A program made the translations under genes and the position numbers. This document shows positions 5,887-6,689 of a stretch of 6,689 nucleotides of DNA, in pieces. The DNA is from Actinomycetes bacterium (lineage in GTDB: Bacteria > Actinomycetota > CALGFH01): NCBI GenBank assembly GCA_030152105.1, contig JASLIH010000476.1, positions 1 through 6,689 of the forward strand. The letters are read 5' to 3'. Within the stretch, counting starts at the first letter, position 1; each line of letters opens with the position of its first letter. The notes beneath the pieces are model-generated. The model was not told the DNA's origin. It was given only the letters and a program-made list of their open reading frames with translations, and made no database searches.

Positions 5887-6676
5887 GCGCCTGCTGGCGG
5901 GCCGCCTCGTACAGCAGCACAGCCGCGGCCGCGGCCAGGTTGAGGCTCTCGGCCCGGCCGGTCAGCGGGACCCGCACGACCTGGTCGAGGTCGGCGGCGA
6001 TCTCGTCGGACAGCCCGTGGGCCTCGTTCCCGAGGACCAGGGCCACCGGCTCGCCGAGGGGCGCCCGGTCGATGGTGGCCTCGGCGTGCGGGTCGGCCCC
6101 GACCAGGCGCAGCCCGCGCCCGCGCAGGGCGGCGGCCAGCTCCGGCCAGGGGACCCCGGCGACCACCGGCAGGTGGAACAGGCTGCCGGCGGCGGCCCGG
6201 ACCGCCTTGGGGCTCTGGGGGTCGACCGACCCCCTGGTCGTGACCACGGCGTCGGCCCCGAAGGCGTCGGCCGCGCGCAGCACGGTGCCGGCGTTGCCCG
6301 GGTCGCGGACCTCGGCCAGCACGCAGACCAGGCGGGCCGAGCCCGGCAGGTCGGACAGGGGGCGGAGCACGCTCGGCAGCACCGCCACCAGCCCCTGCGG
6401 GGTGGTGGTGGCGGCGAGGGCGGACAGCACCGGCTCGGCGACCAGGGTCACCTGGGCGCCGCGCTGGCGGGCCAGGTTGACCAGGCCGGCGTGGCGGGCC
6501 GCGGCCCGTTCGGTGGCCAGCAGGCTGTCGGGCAGGTGGCCGGCCTCCAGCGCCGCCCTGATCCCTTCCGGGCCCTCGAGCAGGAAGCGGCCGCCGGCCC
6601 TGGCCCGCGACGACGGCCGGGCGAGCTTGCGCGCCGCCCGCACCGCGGGGTTGCTTGGGCTGGTGATCACGTCCAT
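5861..6676 (-). CDS. SpoU/TrmH-family RNA 2'-O-ribose methyltransferase
   Basis: This 271-residue protein probably transfers a methyl group from S-adenosylmethionine to a ribose 2'-hydroxyl of rRNA or tRNA. It has an N-terminal substrate-binding domain (about 28-100: FLLEGPEGIRAAL at 31-43, TTPQGLVAVL at 91-100) and a C-terminal knotted SPOUT domain (about 114-258). All three SpoU motifs are present: DPGNAGTVLRAADAFGAD (125-142) with the conserved Asn and Arg, LVLGNEAHGLSD (213-224), and VPLTGRAESLNLAAAAAVLLYE (236-257) with the Ser-Leu-Asn that contributes to cofactor binding and catalysis. SPKAVRAAAGSLFHLPV (155-171) is also typical. The family is close to RlmB and to antibiotic-resistance methyltransferases, and sequence alone does not give the target nucleotide. 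ATG at 6676 matches the usual family N-terminus (ITSPSNP). Only 13 bases upstream are visible and they show no clear ribosome binding site. Its end overlaps the kinase start, which indicates co-transcription. Confidence 0.95.
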   Translation of the reverse strand: MDVITSPSNPAVRAARKLARPSSRARAGGRFLLEGPEGIRAALEAGHLPDSLLATERAAARHAGLVNLARQRGAQVTLVAEPVLSALAATTTPQGLVAVLPSVLRPLSDLPGSARLVCVLAEVRDPGNAGTVLRAADAFGADAVVTTRGSVDPQSPKAVRAAAGSLFHLPVVAGVPWPELAAALRGRGLRLVGADPHAEATIDRAPLGEPVALVLGNEAHGLSDEIAADLDQVVRVPLTGRAESLNLAAAAAVLLYEAARQQAREGTTVGR

Positions 6677-6689
6677 CCGGGCCGCCGGG

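Noticed and set aside
4723..5943. A 406-codon plus-strand frame opposite the histidine kinase
   Set aside because: Antisense shadow with compositionally biased product; the minus strand has all histidine kinase boxes in order.

Overview
The window is a compact, one-direction gene block from a very GC-rich bacterium (by eye well above 70% G+C). Codon third positions are almost all G or C, and GTG is used as a start. The order RNA methyltransferase, PAS histidine kinase, pheS, pheT, then an arginine-biosynthesis-family gene resembles the layout I recall from Actinomycetota such as Streptomyces. The PheS four-cysteine segment also fits that group. I infer an actinobacterium, probably outside the well-studied genera because several normally invariant residues differ. 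No mobile element, CRISPR array, tRNA or rRNA was seen.

All five genes lie on the minus strand, so transcription runs from the right edge to the left edge. At 6676-5861 is a SpoU/TrmH-family RNA 2'-O-ribose methyltransferase. It overlaps the start of a soluble PAS-domain sensor histidine kinase (5886-4807) that has no response regulator in view. A 77-bp gap follows, with a short direct repeat and a clear ribosome binding site. Next come pheS (4729-3680) and pheT (3667-1259), the alpha and beta subunits of phenylalanyl-tRNA synthetase, 12 bp apart. After a 50-bp gap, a GTG-started ArgJ-family gene (1208 to the left edge) runs off the window, lacking only about its last 20-25 codons.

PheS and PheT form the (alpha-beta)2 enzyme that charges tRNA-Phe. 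The methyltransferase also belongs to translation, so the block is mainly a translation operon with an embedded kinase and an ArgJ-like gene at its end.

The most interesting part is the ArgJ-like protein. It keeps the ArgJ fold signatures and the Ala-Thr self-cleavage site. Most other active-site motifs are replaced, a Pro/Gly-rich insertion sits just before the nucleophile, and argC is absent from its usual place upstream. PheS also carries substitutions of two histidines that are nearly invariant in the family (to Gln178 and Asn217).
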